DNA from: RFPI01 sp964470195
GTDB lineage: Bacteria > Pseudomonadota > Gammaproteobacteria > Burkholderiales > Methylophilaceae
Direction: 5' to 3'
DNA: 64,000 nucleotides
NCBI GenBank assembly: GCA_964470195.1
Contig: CAYYBG010000001.1
Span: 1-64,000, forward strand
Shown here: positions 35,386 to 44,691 of the stretch, in pieces
Numbering within the stretch: position 1 is the first letter of the stretch
Layout: each line of letters opens with the position of its first letter
Position numbers and translations under genes: made by a program
The notes under the pieces: generated by a model
What the model saw: the letters and a program-made list of their open reading frames with translations, nothing else
Database searches by the model: none
What the model was told of the DNA's origin: nothing

Positions 35386-36771
35386 TCAATCCCCTATTAA
35401 TTTTAATATTTTAGCTTCATCCCACTCACTATGCATATCGATTTTGACGATTGCCACACCCTCATCTGCTAGTACCACTGCCTCTCTTACCCCAGATAAA
35501 CCAGCGATTTTTGCCGCCAACTTTTCGGCTTGTTCGGCTTTGTCTTGAGTTAAGTGATACATCTTACTTTTTACTGCCGGTGGCGCTTGCATGGTGAAGG
35601 CCAACAACGCCCAAATAGCCATCAGAATGGTACAAAAAAAGAATACTGCTGGAAAGCCATAATAGTGCGAAAGGTATCCCCCCAGGGTACCACCTACAAA
35701 CACTCCCAGTGATTGCGTCGTATTGTGTACTCCCATCGCCGTGCCTTTGGCAGCAGCAGGTGCCATTTTGGTGATAATTGAGGGCAGAGAAGCTTCTAAA
35801 ATGTTAAAAGCAATAAAGTATGCTGTAAGAGAAAGCACAATCCCCCAAAAATAACTCACCAGACCTGCGAACAGCAATTGTGCCAATAGCATCACCACAA
35901 TCGCACTAGTGAATACCAGCTTTAGTTTAGCTTTTTTCTCGGCAAAAATAATCGCGGGTACCATCAACAGAAAGGAAATCAATAATACTGGAAAATAAAT
36001 CATCCAGTGCTGGTGCTCGTTCAGCACATTGGTCTGGCGTATCGCCAAAGGTACCACCACAAACATCGCCATTTGCGCAGCATGCAAGGCAAAAATACCG
36101 TAATTTAATCTAAATAATTGAGCATTTTTAAGGACGTCCTTGAGCTTACTTGTGCTGGCTTGAGCGTCTGAGTGGAAATGGCTGAAGCTAGGTTGAGGAA
36201 CGATGAATTTGACTACCGGAATCGCCAAAGCAGCCAACACTGCGGTCAAAAAGAATATGCCCTTGACACCTATCCATTGATTAAGCACAGGCCCCAAAAT
36301 TAGCGACAAGGCAAAAGTAATACCTATCGTGCCGCCTATCATGGCCATCGCTTTGGTTCGATGCTCTTCTCTGGTTAAGTCTGCTACCAGTGCAGTGACT
36401 GCCGCAGAAACCGCACCAGCACCTTGAATAGCTCGTCCTATGGCCACCCAAATTAGGTTATGGGCAAAGCCAGAAATCAAACAGCCCAATACAAATAACA
36501 ACAAACCAATATAGATCACACGCTTACGTCCAAAACGGTCCGAAGCCATCCCAAAAGGTAACTGAAATATCGCTTGAGTCAGTCCGTATGCACCCAGCGC
36601 TATGCCGATTAATAGGTGATTATTTCCGTCGGGCAAAGTTTCGGCATAGATAGAGAAGATCGGCAGAATAAGGAACATCCCCAACATACGCAGTCCATAA
36701 ATGGAAGCAAGGCTTAGGCTTGCGCGTAATTCAGTGGAAGTCATTTTGTCTGATTGGGTAATGCTATTCAT
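35386..36771 (-). CDS. MFS transporter, YajR-like with C-terminal YAM-type domain
   Basis: The 461-residue product has twelve membrane segments, the MFS motif A (GMASDRFGRKRVI) and, after the last helix, a small soluble domain of about 65 residues (GVREAVVLADEGVAIVKIDMHS) like the YAM domain of E. coli YajR. The substrate is unknown. In many proteobacteria this gene sits between uvrA and ssb, exactly as here, so the order is inherited rather than recent. Confidence 0.9.
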   Translation of the reverse strand: MNSITQSDKMTSTELRASLSLASIYGLRMLGMFLILPIFSIYAETLPDGNNHLLIGIALGAYGLTQAIFQLPFGMASDRFGRKRVIYIGLLLFVLGCLISGFAHNLIWVAIGRAIQGAGAVSAAVTALVADLTREEHRTKAMAMIGGTIGITFALSLILGPVLNQWIGVKGIFFLTAVLAALAIPVVKFIVPQPSFSHFHSDAQASTSKLKDVLKNAQLFRLNYGIFALHAAQMAMFVVVPLAIRQTNVLNEHQHWMIYFPVLLISFLLMVPAIIFAEKKAKLKLVFTSAIVVMLLAQLLFAGLVSYFWGIVLSLTAYFIAFNILEASLPSIITKMAPAAAKGTAMGVHNTTQSLGVFVGGTLGGYLSHYYGFPAVFFFCTILMAIWALLAFTMQAPPAVKSKMYHLTQDKAEQAEKLAAKIAGLSGVREAVVLADEGVAIVKIDMHSEWDEAKILKLIGD

Positions 36772-36839
36772 GAAACTGATTAACTTAATCGATTAAATTG
36801 CGTATATTAACAGGTTGGCCTAATCGGCTAAATAGACAT

Positions 36840-36863
36840 CTGACAAAGCGACCGCAATGTCAG
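36840..36863. promoter_or_regulatory. Inverted repeat in the MFS/uvrA divergent promoter region
   Basis: CTGACA at 36840-36845 and TGTCAG at 36858-36863 form a perfect 6-bp inverted repeat with a 12-base spacer, 32 bp before the uvrA ATG. It is not an E. coli-type LexA box, whose spacing differs. It might be a local operator; no regulator can be named. Confidence 0.3.
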
Positions 36864-36895
36864 TGCAATTAAATGCTTAGATTGAAGAGAGAGAA

Positions 36896-39721
36896 ATGGA
36901 TTTCATCAAGATACGCGGTGCTCGCACCCATAATCTTAAAAATGTTTCACTGGATATTCCCCGCAATCAAATGGTAGTTATTACCGGTTTATCTGGTTCA
37001 GGTAAATCATCCTTAGCGTTTGATACCCTGTATGCTGAGGGTCAACGCCGCTATGTAGAATCCCTTTCAGCCTACGCCCGTCAGTTTTTGGCACGTATGG
37101 ACAAACCTGATGTAGATCTCATTGAAGGGCTCTCTCCAGCAATCTCTATCGAGCAAAAATCAACTTCGCACAACCCTCGTTCCACTGTGGGAACAGTGAC
37201 GGAAATTCATGATTATTTGCGTTTGCTGTATGCCCGTGCAGGTGATCCTGAGTGTCCCGAGCATCATAACAAGCTTGAAGCGCAAACGGTTTCTCAGATG
37301 GTGGACAGTATTATTGCATTGGAGCAAGACACCAAACTGATGATTCTTGCTCCTGTAGTGAGGGAACGCAAGGGAGAACATCTTGATTTATTCGATTCAC
37401 TGAAAGCTCAAGGATTTGTGCGTATCAGAGTGAATGGTGAGATTCATGATTTGGATAATCCACCTAAGCTAGCTAAAACGTTTAAGCATTCAATTGATGT
37501 AGTCATTGATAGAATTAAGGTGCGCGTAGATTTAAAACAGCGTATCGCTGAGTCTATTGAGACTGCATTGCGCTTGGCTGACGGAAAGGTCATCGCAGTC
37601 GAGATGGATACAGCAAAAGAGTATTTATTCTCAGCCAAGTTTTCATGTCCAGTATGTGACTACTCCTTGGTTGAATTAGAACCACGTCTATTTTCATTTA
37701 ATAATCCGATGGGCGCTTGCCCACAATGCGATGGCTTGGGACAAATTAGCTTTTTTGATCCCAAGCGTGTCGTTGCTTTTCCACATTTATCACTCGCCTC
37801 TGGGGCAATTAAAGGCTGGGACAGACGCAATCAATTTTATTTTCAATTGCTGTTGAGTTTAGCCGAACATTATCAATTTGATATTGAACAACCGTTTGAG
37901 AATTTGCCTGAATCTATTCAACATGTGTTGTTGCATGGCAGCGCACGTGAAGTCATCAATTTCCGCTATTTGAACGAGCGTGGTGGTTTTTTTCAAAAGA
38001 GCCATAGCTTTGAGGGAATTATCAATAATCTTCAACGTCGTTATCGTGAAACAGACTCTACAACGGTACGTGAGGAGTTAGCTAAATACCTTAACTCTCA
38101 GCCTTGCCCAAGTTGTCATGGGACACGTCTACGCATCGAAGCTCGCCATGTAAAAGTAGCTGATAAAAACATTCATGAAATTTGTGAAATGCCACTTAAG
38201 CAAGCACTCACTTTTTTTGAAAGCATCGAGTTACGTGGTCAAAAGCTTGCTATTGCGGATAAAATTATCAAAGAAATTTCTAGTCGATTACACTTTCTCA
38301 CCAATGTAGGATTAGACTATTTGTCTCTGTCACGTTCCGCTGAGACTTTGTCTGGCGGCGAGGCCCAACGTATACGTTTAGCATCACAAATTGGTTCGGG
38401 ATTGACTGGTGTCATGTACGTATTAGACGAGCCATCTATTGGTTTGCATCAACGCGATAATGATCGATTATTGGATACGTTGAAACACCTACGCGATATC
38501 GGTAATACCGTCATCGTGGTCGAACATGATCAGGATGCAATTATGTCGGCAGATTTTGTAGTAGATATTGGGCCTGGCGCTGGTGAGCATGGCGGTCAAA
38601 TTGTTGCATCGGGAAGCCCCACACAAATTCAAAACAACCCAGATTCCATTACAGGGCAATACTTAAGTGGAAAAAAACAAATTCAATATAAGCAACAGCG
38701 TACCGCACCTGACCCGAAACGCTGGATAAAATTAAAGCGGGCACAGGGTAATAATTTAAAGCAGGTCAATTTAGCGATTCCGGTCGGCTTGCTAAGCTGC
38801 ATCACAGGCGTATCTGGTTCGGGTAAGTCGACACTTATTAATGACACCCTATATCGGGCGGTAGCTCAACATTTATATGGAAGTTCAACCGAGCCAGCGG
38901 CGTTTGAGACGATAGAAGGATTAGAATTCTTCGACAAAGTGGTCGATGTGGATCAAAGCCCGATTGGTCGCACACCTCGATCCAACCCCGCCACTTATAC
39001 TGGTTTGTTTACCCCCATTCGAGATTTATTCTCTGCTGTTCCCGAAAGTCGCGCACGTGGTTACGGTCCAGGGCGTTATTCATTTAATGTCAAGGGTGGG
39101 CGCTGCGAAGCTTGTCAGGGTGACGGCGTCATCCGAGTAGAAATGCACTTTTTACCTGATGTCTATGTCCCGTGCGATAGTTGCCATGGCAAACGCTACA
39201 ATCGGGAAACTTTGGAAATTCAGTACAAAGGCAAAAATATTCACGAGATTCTCTCTATGACAGTAGAACAGGCGCATGAGTTTTTCCAAGCCGTGCCTAC
39301 CGTAGCGCGAAAATTACGCACATTATTAGATGTTGGCTTGGGCTATATCACGCTCGGTCAATCCGCCACTACACTCTCTGGGGGTGAAGCACAACGCGTT
39401 AAATTGGCGTTGGAATTATCCAAACGTGACACAGGTCGTACCTTGTATATTTTGGATGAACCAACTACGGGCTTACACTTCGCCGATATTCAGTTGCTAT
39501 TAGACGTTATTCATAAATTACGAGATGCAGGTAATACCATCGTCATTATTGAGCATAATTTGGACGTGATTAAGACAGCCGATTGGATTGTCGATATGGG
39601 ACCTGAGGGTGGAGATGGGGGCGGTACTATTTTGGCTGAGGGTACACCAGAGCAAGTTGCAAAAAACAGTCAAAGTTATACAGGGCACTACCTTAAGGCC
39701 ATGCTGAAAGCCAAGAAATAA
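36896..39721 (+). CDS. uvrA: Excinuclease ABC subunit A
   Basis: UvrA finds bulky DNA lesions for nucleotide excision repair. The 941-residue product has two ABC ATPase halves (Walker A GLSGSGKSS near the N-terminus and GVSGSGKST in the second half), signatures LSGGEAQR in both, and zinc fingers CPVCDYSLV...CPQCD and CEACQGDG...CDSCHGKR. Length equals the E. coli protein. It is divergent from the MFS gene. Confidence 0.98.
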   Translation: MDFIKIRGARTHNLKNVSLDIPRNQMVVITGLSGSGKSSLAFDTLYAEGQRRYVESLSAYARQFLARMDKPDVDLIEGLSPAISIEQKSTSHNPRSTVGTVTEIHDYLRLLYARAGDPECPEHHNKLEAQTVSQMVDSIIALEQDTKLMILAPVVRERKGEHLDLFDSLKAQGFVRIRVNGEIHDLDNPPKLAKTFKHSIDVVIDRIKVRVDLKQRIAESIETALRLADGKVIAVEMDTAKEYLFSAKFSCPVCDYSLVELEPRLFSFNNPMGACPQCDGLGQISFFDPKRVVAFPHLSLASGAIKGWDRRNQFYFQLLLSLAEHYQFDIEQPFENLPESIQHVLLHGSAREVINFRYLNERGGFFQKSHSFEGIINNLQRRYRETDSTTVREELAKYLNSQPCPSCHGTRLRIEARHVKVADKNIHEICEMPLKQALTFFESIELRGQKLAIADKIIKEISSRLHFLTNVGLDYLSLSRSAETLSGGEAQRIRLASQIGSGLTGVMYVLDEPSIGLHQRDNDRLLDTLKHLRDIGNTVIVVEHDQDAIMSADFVVDIGPGAGEHGGQIVASGSPTQIQNNPDSITGQYLSGKKQIQYKQQRTAPDPKRWIKLKRAQGNNLKQVNLAIPVGLLSCITGVSGSGKSTLINDTLYRAVAQHLYGSSTEPAAFETIEGLEFFDKVVDVDQSPIGRTPRSNPATYTGLFTPIRDLFSAVPESRARGYGPGRYSFNVKGGRCEACQGDGVIRVEMHFLPDVYVPCDSCHGKRYNRETLEIQYKGKNIHEILSMTVEQAHEFFQAVPTVARKLRTLLDVGLGYITLGQSATTLSGGEAQRVKLALELSKRDTGRTLYILDEPTTGLHFADIQLLLDVIHKLRDAGNTIVIIEHNLDVIKTADWIVDMGPEGGDGGGTILAEGTPEQVAKNSQSYTGHYLKAMLKAKK

Positions 39722-39726
39722 AGGCT

Positions 39727-40434
39727 TTATTGAGGTATTTGTGCGCTAGTCATGCGCTGCAAAATGATGTGGCTTCGATGCTGCAAATAAGTTGATGAAG
39801 GATGTTTGTCAAAATATCTAGGGTTAGGAATGATTGCTGCCATTTTCGCCGCTTGAGCCCTGGTTAATGCGCTGGAGCTGATATGAAAATAGTGTTTTGC
39901 CGCTGCTTCAGCACCAAAAATACCATTGCCCCATTCAATCATATTGAGATAGATTTCTAGGATTCTGCGCTTGCTCATCACGCTCTCGAGCATGAGTGTG
40001 ATGACTGCTTCTTCAAGTTTGCGCCAAGGCGTGCGTTTAGTGGATAGGAATAAATTTTTTGCGAGTTGCTGACTGATGGTGGATCCACCCGCCACTAATT
40101 TCCCGCGACGCTTGTTTTTCTCATAAGCCTTTTGTATGCCCTCCCAATCGAATCCCTTATGGTCAAGAAATTTGGCATCCTCTGCTGCGACTACAGCTCG
40201 CTTCAGATGATTCGAAATTTTTTGGTATGGCACCCAGCGATGTTTTAGTTCTGCATTCTGGTGCATATCTTGTAAAAGCTCTAGACGTTGCTCCATCAGT
40301 GCACTTGTATCGGGATTAAATTTTATCCATACCAAAATATGCAAAAATATCCAAAGTTGGTACACCAGTAGGACTACCAGTATCCATTTGCAGGCCTGCC
40401 AGAAAAGCCATTTGGTAGAAGTGCGTGCTTGCAT
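39727..40434 (-). CDS. mtgA: Monofunctional peptidoglycan glycosyltransferase
   Basis: The 235-residue product has one membrane anchor (about 13-37) and the GT51 motifs VVAAEDAKFLDHKGFDWEG, GGSTISQQLAKNLFLS and RILEIYLNMIEWGNGIFGAE. It polymerises lipid II into glycan strands without a transpeptidase domain. The ATG at 40434 overlaps the aroE stop (TAATG) and has GAGGAG just upstream; the longer frame to 40488 runs inside aroE. Confidence 0.96.
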   Translation of the reverse strand: MQARTSTKWLFWQACKWILVVLLVYQLWIFLHILVWIKFNPDTSALMEQRLELLQDMHQNAELKHRWVPYQKISNHLKRAVVAAEDAKFLDHKGFDWEGIQKAYEKNKRRGKLVAGGSTISQQLAKNLFLSTKRTPWRKLEEAVITLMLESVMSKRRILEIYLNMIEWGNGIFGAEAAAKHYFHISSSALTRAQAAKMAAIIPNPRYFDKHPSSTYLQHRSHIILQRMTSAQIPQ

Positions 40435-41255
40435 TAGCTCCTCAGCATAGCAATCACTGGGCTGGTTTGAGGTCGCACTCCGCGCCATAAATAAAATGCT
40501 TCGGCAGCTTGCTCTACCAACATGCCCAGTCCATCAGAGATTTGTGCGCCTTGTTCATGCGCCATTTGCATAAACGGGGTGAGCTTGCCATACATCATGT
40601 CATAGGCAAGACAGTTAGGTGCGAAGATTTGTGGAGGTAAAGGTAGACGTTCGTCTTGCAAGCCGCTTGAAGTAGCATTAATCACAATATCAAATTGATG
40701 TTGATGCAACTCATCAAAAGCATAAGCATCAACACTCACCAGCATCATCTCGTCGCGGGCTTCTATTTTTTTAACCATATTCAACGCTTTATCCATACTG
40801 CGATTGGTGATGATTAATAGCCTTGGGTGACAAGCAAGCAGGGGATGTAGCACTCCCTCAGAGGCGCCGCCAGCTCCAATCAACAAGATACGTTTACCCT
40901 CTAGTTGCACGCCCATGTTTTGTACAATATCGCGCACTAACCCTACGCCATCGGTGTTATCTCCGATGATGCCATCTTGTTGAAAGATCAACGTATTCAC
41001 TGCTCCCGCATCTTGTGCACGTTCAGTCACTTGTTGCGCCAATTGATATGCTTGCAGTTTGAAAGGGACGGTGACATTCGCACCACGCAAACCAAGCGTG
41101 ATTAAATCTTGCACAGTAGCAGCAAACCCATCCAAAGGCGCCAATACCGCCCGATAATCCATATTCTGTTGGGTTTGTAGTGCAAAAGCACGATGTATTA
41201 GCGGCGATTTACTGTGTTGAATGGGATTGCCAATTACGGCGTATAAATCAGTCAT
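40434..41255 (-). CDS. aroE: Shikimate dehydrogenase
   Basis: AroE reduces 3-dehydroshikimate with NADPH. The 273-residue product has the shikimate-binding GNPIQHSKSPLIHR, the catalytic Lys in NVTVPFKLQAYQ, NTDGVGLV and the nucleotide loop LIGAGGASEG. It is followed directly by mtgA, a pairing common in betaproteobacteria. Confidence 0.97.
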   Translation of the reverse strand: MTDLYAVIGNPIQHSKSPLIHRAFALQTQQNMDYRAVLAPLDGFAATVQDLITLGLRGANVTVPFKLQAYQLAQQVTERAQDAGAVNTLIFQQDGIIGDNTDGVGLVRDIVQNMGVQLEGKRILLIGAGGASEGVLHPLLACHPRLLIITNRSMDKALNMVKKIEARDEMMLVSVDAYAFDELHQHQFDIVINATSSGLQDERLPLPPQIFAPNCLAYDMMYGKLTPFMQMAHEQGAQISDGLGMLVEQAAEAFYLWRGVRPQTSPVIAMLRS

Positions 41256-41279
41256 AAATAACGCAGTTAGTCATCAATA

Positions 41280-41732
41280 TTAGCCGTTAGTCCAAGGCAG
41301 GTCAGCCACTTTCCAACCATTGATGCGACAACGTTGACGCATTTCCGGAGTAGCCTCTCCCTCAAAACCTTCCAGCATATTGTAGGCCTCTGTAAAACCC
41401 ATTTGAGATGCCAGAACAGCAGCATTATGTGAACGTCCACCGGTACGGCACAGAAAAATCACCAAAGATTCTTTATCGACCTGTTGCGCTAATTGATTTT
41501 GAAAATGTGGATTGGGCACCATGCCTGGGTAAAAAGCCCATTCAATATGTTGAGCCATAGGAATTCGACCAACTAATTCCAACTCTGCACTGCTTCTCAC
41601 ATCGACCAATTGTGCGTTCGGCGCTATTTGCAATACCTGATAGGCTTCTTGAGGTGTTAAAGTGCCTGCATAAGGTAAATTTAAGTCTTGTGCTCGTTGT
41701 TTAGCTTGTTCCAAAATCTGAGATAATGACAT
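41280..41732 (-). CDS. Rhodanese-like domain protein
   Basis: The 150-residue product is a single rhodanese domain with the Asp-containing entry strand (NAQLVDVRSSAELELVG) and the active-site loop LCRTGGRSHNAA, whose Cys carries persulfide sulfur. It has the extended loop of the YgaP/GlpE-like group. The ATG at 41732 is chosen because it starts the family alignment and has GAGAGA upstream. It precedes aroE by 24 bp. Confidence 0.88.
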   Translation of the reverse strand: MSLSQILEQAKQRAQDLNLPYAGTLTPQEAYQVLQIAPNAQLVDVRSSAELELVGRIPMAQHIEWAFYPGMVPNPHFQNQLAQQVDKESLVIFLCRTGGRSHNAAVLASQMGFTEAYNMLEGFEGEATPEMRQRCRINGWKVADLPWTNG

Positions 41733-41804
41733 GCTTGGGTTCTCTCTCGCTGATGTATAAATAGATTGTAAAGTATAGCGACAAAAGTACATTAACGCAT
41801 AATT

Positions 41805-41819
41805 GCACTAAAATGGTGC
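41805..41819 (+). promoter_or_regulatory. NtrC binding site 1 upstream of glnA
   Basis: GCACTAAAATGGTGC matches the NtrC inverted repeat GCAC-N7-GTGC seen at E. coli glnA (GCACCAAAATGGTGC) with one change. It is centred about 125 bp before the predicted glnA start point and exactly 30 bp from the second site. Confidence 0.85.
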
Positions 41820-41834
41820 TCAATGCGTGCGTTT

Positions 41835-41849
41835 GCACTATAATAGTGC
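41835..41849 (+). promoter_or_regulatory. NtrC binding site 2 upstream of glnA
   Basis: GCACTATAATAGTGC is a near-perfect palindrome, and with the flanking TT and AA the symmetry extends to 19 bases. Its centre lies 30 bp from site 1, about three helical turns, suiting cooperative NtrC binding. The E. coli glnA enhancer has two sites 32 bp apart. Confidence 0.87.
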
Positions 41850-41910
41850 AATTATTTCGTGGCGGCTTTTGTAAGTCTTTGTACAGTATAAAGAAAGCTT
41901 TTTTGCGATT

Positions 41911-41925
41911 TGGCACGCTTCATGC
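41911..41925 (+). promoter_or_regulatory. Sigma-54 promoter of glnA
   Basis: TGGCACGCTTCATGC matches the sigma-54 consensus TGGCAC-N5-TTGC except for one base in the -12 element, with exact spacing. Transcription would start near 41937, leaving a leader of about 60 nt before the glnA ATG. The two NtrC sites lie upstream at a normal enhancer distance. Confidence 0.88.
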
Positions 41926-41996
41926 TTAATATTATCGCTAAGTTTTATTTTAATAACCATTTTTAAACCAATTTACGACAAATTTAGGAGATTCTC

Positions 41997-43406
41997 ATGG
42001 CGGTCGCCGACGTAATGAAAATGGTGAAAGATAACGACATCAAATTCGTCGATTTTCGTTTCACCGACACCCGTGGTAAAGAACAACATGTTACTGTTCC
42101 TGTATCCGCATTCAATGAAGATAAATTCACTGAAGGTCATGCTTTTGACGGTTCCTCAATTGCTGGCTGGAAAGGCATTAATGCTTCTGATATGCAACTG
42201 ATGCCAGACCCTGATACGGCCAATATTGATCCATTTATGGATGAGCCTACATTGATTTTGACCTGTGACGTGGTAGATCCAACCGATGGCAAAGGTTATG
42301 ACCGTTGCCCACGTAGTTTGGCAAAACGTGCTGAGGCTTACTTGAAGTCCAGCGGTTTGGGCGATACCGCTTATTTTGGTCCAGAACCAGAATTCTTTAT
42401 TTTTGATTCCGTACAATGGGATGTGAGCATGAGCGGTAGCTCTGTGCGCATCAACTCAGAAGAAGCTCCATGGTCTTCTAATGACAAATTTGAAGGCGGC
42501 AACATCGGTCACCGTCCCGCTGTTAAAGGCGGTTACTTCCCGGTACCTCCAGTAGATTCTTTCCAAGACGTTCGTTCTTCAATGTGTATGACACTAGAAG
42601 AAATGGGTATTCCAGTGGAAGTACATCACCACGAAGTGGCAGGTGCGGGTCAATGTGAAATCGGTACACAATTCAGCACATTGGTAAAACGTGCTGATTG
42701 GACTCAAGTGTTGAAATATGTGGTGTTGAACACTGCTCACGCTTACGGTAAGACTGCGACCTTCATGCCTAAACCTTATGCTGGTGATAATGGCTCTGGT
42801 ATGCACGTTCATCAATCCGTTTGGAAAGATGGCAAAAACTTATTCGCTGGCAACGGTTATGCAGGTTTGAGTGAATTCGCTCTGTATTACATCGGCGGTA
42901 TCATCAAACATGCGCGTGCTTTGAATGCGATTACTAACCCAAGTACCAACTCTTACAAGCGTTTGGTTCCTGGCTTTGAAGCACCTGTGAAATTGGCCTA
43001 CTCCGCTAAAAATCGTTCTGCTTCTATTCGTATCCCATTTGTACACTCTGACAAAGCTCGCCGCGTTGAAGCTCGCTTCCCAGATCCAACTGCAAACCCA
43101 TACTTGGCTTTCAGTGCCTTATTGATGGCTGGTTTGGATGGCGTACAAAACAAGATTCATCCTGGCGATCCAGCCACTAAAGATCTTTACCACTTGCCTC
43201 CAGAAGAAGATGCACAAATTCCAACCGTATGCTCTTCATTAGAACAAGCGCTGGAATACTTGGATAAAGACCGCGAATTCTTAACTCGTGGTGGCGTATT
43301 CAGTAATGACTGGATTGATTCTTACATCGACTTGAAGATGGGAGAGGTCAACAACTTGCGTATGACACCTCACCCAATTGAGTTTGGTATGTATTACAGC
43401 TGTTAA
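41997..43406 (+). CDS. glnA: Type I glutamine synthetase
   Basis: GlnA makes glutamine from glutamate, ammonia and ATP as a dodecamer. The 469-residue product has the N-terminal beta-grasp (DIKFVDFRFTDTRGKEQH), the Asp50-type loop HAFDGSSIAGWKGI, the metal site FGPEPEFFIFD, the ATP-binding stretch GSGMHVHQSVWK and the adenylylation tyrosine Tyr398 (DLYHLPPEE), so it is probably regulated by GlnE. AGGAG stands in front of the ATG. It is followed by a terminator and then ntrB-ntrC. Confidence 0.98.
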   Translation: MAVADVMKMVKDNDIKFVDFRFTDTRGKEQHVTVPVSAFNEDKFTEGHAFDGSSIAGWKGINASDMQLMPDPDTANIDPFMDEPTLILTCDVVDPTDGKGYDRCPRSLAKRAEAYLKSSGLGDTAYFGPEPEFFIFDSVQWDVSMSGSSVRINSEEAPWSSNDKFEGGNIGHRPAVKGGYFPVPPVDSFQDVRSSMCMTLEEMGIPVEVHHHEVAGAGQCEIGTQFSTLVKRADWTQVLKYVVLNTAHAYGKTATFMPKPYAGDNGSGMHVHQSVWKDGKNLFAGNGYAGLSEFALYYIGGIIKHARALNAITNPSTNSYKRLVPGFEAPVKLAYSAKNRSASIRIPFVHSDKARRVEARFPDPTANPYLAFSALLMAGLDGVQNKIHPGDPATKDLYHLPPEEDAQIPTVCSSLEQALEYLDKDREFLTRGGVFSNDWIDSYIDLKMGEVNNLRMTPHPIEFGMYYSC

Positions 43407-43422
43407 GCGCAGTGATTTAAGA

Positions 43423-43446
43423 AGGCGGGGTGACCCGCCTTTTTTT
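43423..43446 (+). terminator. Terminator of glnA
   Basis: A 7-bp GC-rich stem (AGGCGGG with CCCGCCT, GTGA loop) followed directly by seven T ends glnA transcription and separates it from ntrB-ntrC. Confidence 0.92.
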
Positions 43447-43532
43447 ATCTCTCGTCTCTTGAATTAAAACAACCACGAAAATTTTTTATTGATGCAAGAT
43501 AGGGATCAAACATCCTACCCAAATATGATTTT

Positions 43533-43547
43533 TGGCATGAGGGTTGC
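43533..43547 (+). promoter_or_regulatory. Sigma-54 promoter abutting the ntrB start codon
   Basis: TGGCATGAGGGTTGC followed by TTTAT matches the sigma-54 consensus with exact spacing and one change, the same change as in the promoter at 2950-2964. The -12 GC is 13 bases before the ATG at 43560, so the predicted start point coincides with the start codon. No Shine-Dalgarno sequence precedes the ATG. Confidence 0.7.
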
Positions 43548-43559
43548 TTTATAAAACAC

Positions 43560-44663
43560 ATGGACAATCAAACCCTAAAAGCTTTTGCTGGCTTAGAACA
43601 TTTAGCGACTGCAGTGATGTTAGTAAACGCAGATAGCCAAGTGATATTTGCTAATCCCGCCACTGAAATTTTGTTTGCGCTTAGTAGCAAACAGATACTA
43701 GGGCAGTCTTTGTCGCAGATTTTTCCCAACTGCGACCTTTTAATGGACGCTGTGCAACAAGCGATTTCTCAGCGTAGCCCATTTCGTGAACATGAATTCT
43801 TTATCACCACTGCGCGTCAATTATCTCTAGCAGTGACCTGTACAGTAACGCCTGTGGATGTTGCACCCGCTTGTTTGGTACTTGAATTTCAACAAATGGA
43901 TCAGCAGCTTCGTATCGCTCGCGAAGAGCGCATGCTGATTCATCAACAAGCTAACACTGAGTTATTACGTAATTTAGCCCATGAAATACGAAACCCATTG
44001 GGCGGTCTACGCGGTGCAGCGCAGCTACTGGAGGGTGAGTTACCGCAAACAGGCTTACGCGAATATACCCAAGTCATTATTAAAGAAGCTGACCGTTTGC
44101 AAAGCTTAATGGATAGGATGCTGGTACCTCATCGTGTACCTAAATATCAACCTACCAATATTCATGAGGTACTTGAACGGGTACGAAGTTTGTTACTTGC
44201 GGAAGCGCCGCAAAATGGAATCAATATTATGGTTCGTCGTGACTATGACACCAGCCTGCCAGAAATTATTGGTGACAGAGAGAAACTGATTCAGGCGGTA
44301 TTGAATATCGCCCGTAATGCGGCCCAGGCACTGCAACAAGCACGTACCAAAAATGCAGAAATTATTTTGCGCACACGCGCTGAACGTCAGGTGACTTTGG
44401 CCAAAAAGCGTTATCGCGTGGCTATCCGCTTGCAAATTATTGATAACGGCCCAGGTATTCCTGAATCCATTCGTGAACGAATATTTTATCCTTTGGTATC
44501 TGGACGTGAGGGTGGCTCTGGACTGGGTCTAACATTAGCGCAAACCTTTATCACGCAACACCATGGTATGGTGGAGTGTGATAGTGCCCCGGGAAGAACT
44601 TGTTTCAATATTTTATTACCCGTGGAGAGCTCCGCTTTAAAAAACGGTAGTGTTCGACAATAA
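43560..44663 (+). CDS. glnL: Nitrogen regulation sensor kinase NtrB (GlnL)
   Basis: NtrB phosphorylates NtrC when nitrogen is scarce and is held in phosphatase mode by PII. The 367-residue product has a PAS domain (AGLEHLATAVMLVNADSQ), the H-box LAHEIRNPLGGLRGAAQLL with His141, the N-box LNIARNAAQAL, and G-boxes DNGPGIPE and GGSGLGLTLAQ. The PAS domain begins within 12 residues of the ATG, so a much later start is unlikely. Confidence 0.95.
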   Translation: MDNQTLKAFAGLEHLATAVMLVNADSQVIFANPATEILFALSSKQILGQSLSQIFPNCDLLMDAVQQAISQRSPFREHEFFITTARQLSLAVTCTVTPVDVAPACLVLEFQQMDQQLRIAREERMLIHQQANTELLRNLAHEIRNPLGGLRGAAQLLEGELPQTGLREYTQVIIKEADRLQSLMDRMLVPHRVPKYQPTNIHEVLERVRSLLLAEAPQNGINIMVRRDYDTSLPEIIGDREKLIQAVLNIARNAAQALQQARTKNAEIILRTRAERQVTLAKKRYRVAIRLQIIDNGPGIPESIRERIFYPLVSGREGGSGLGLTLAQTFITQHHGMVECDSAPGRTCFNILLPVESSALKNGSVRQ

Positions 44664-44691
44664 CTTTGAATTGATGAAAATGGCATAAACA

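Noticed and set aside
36772..36895. LexA box in front of uvrA
   Set aside because: The inverted repeat CTGACA/TGTCAG has a 12-base spacer and does not fit CTGT-N8-ACAG; no other LexA-like site was seen.
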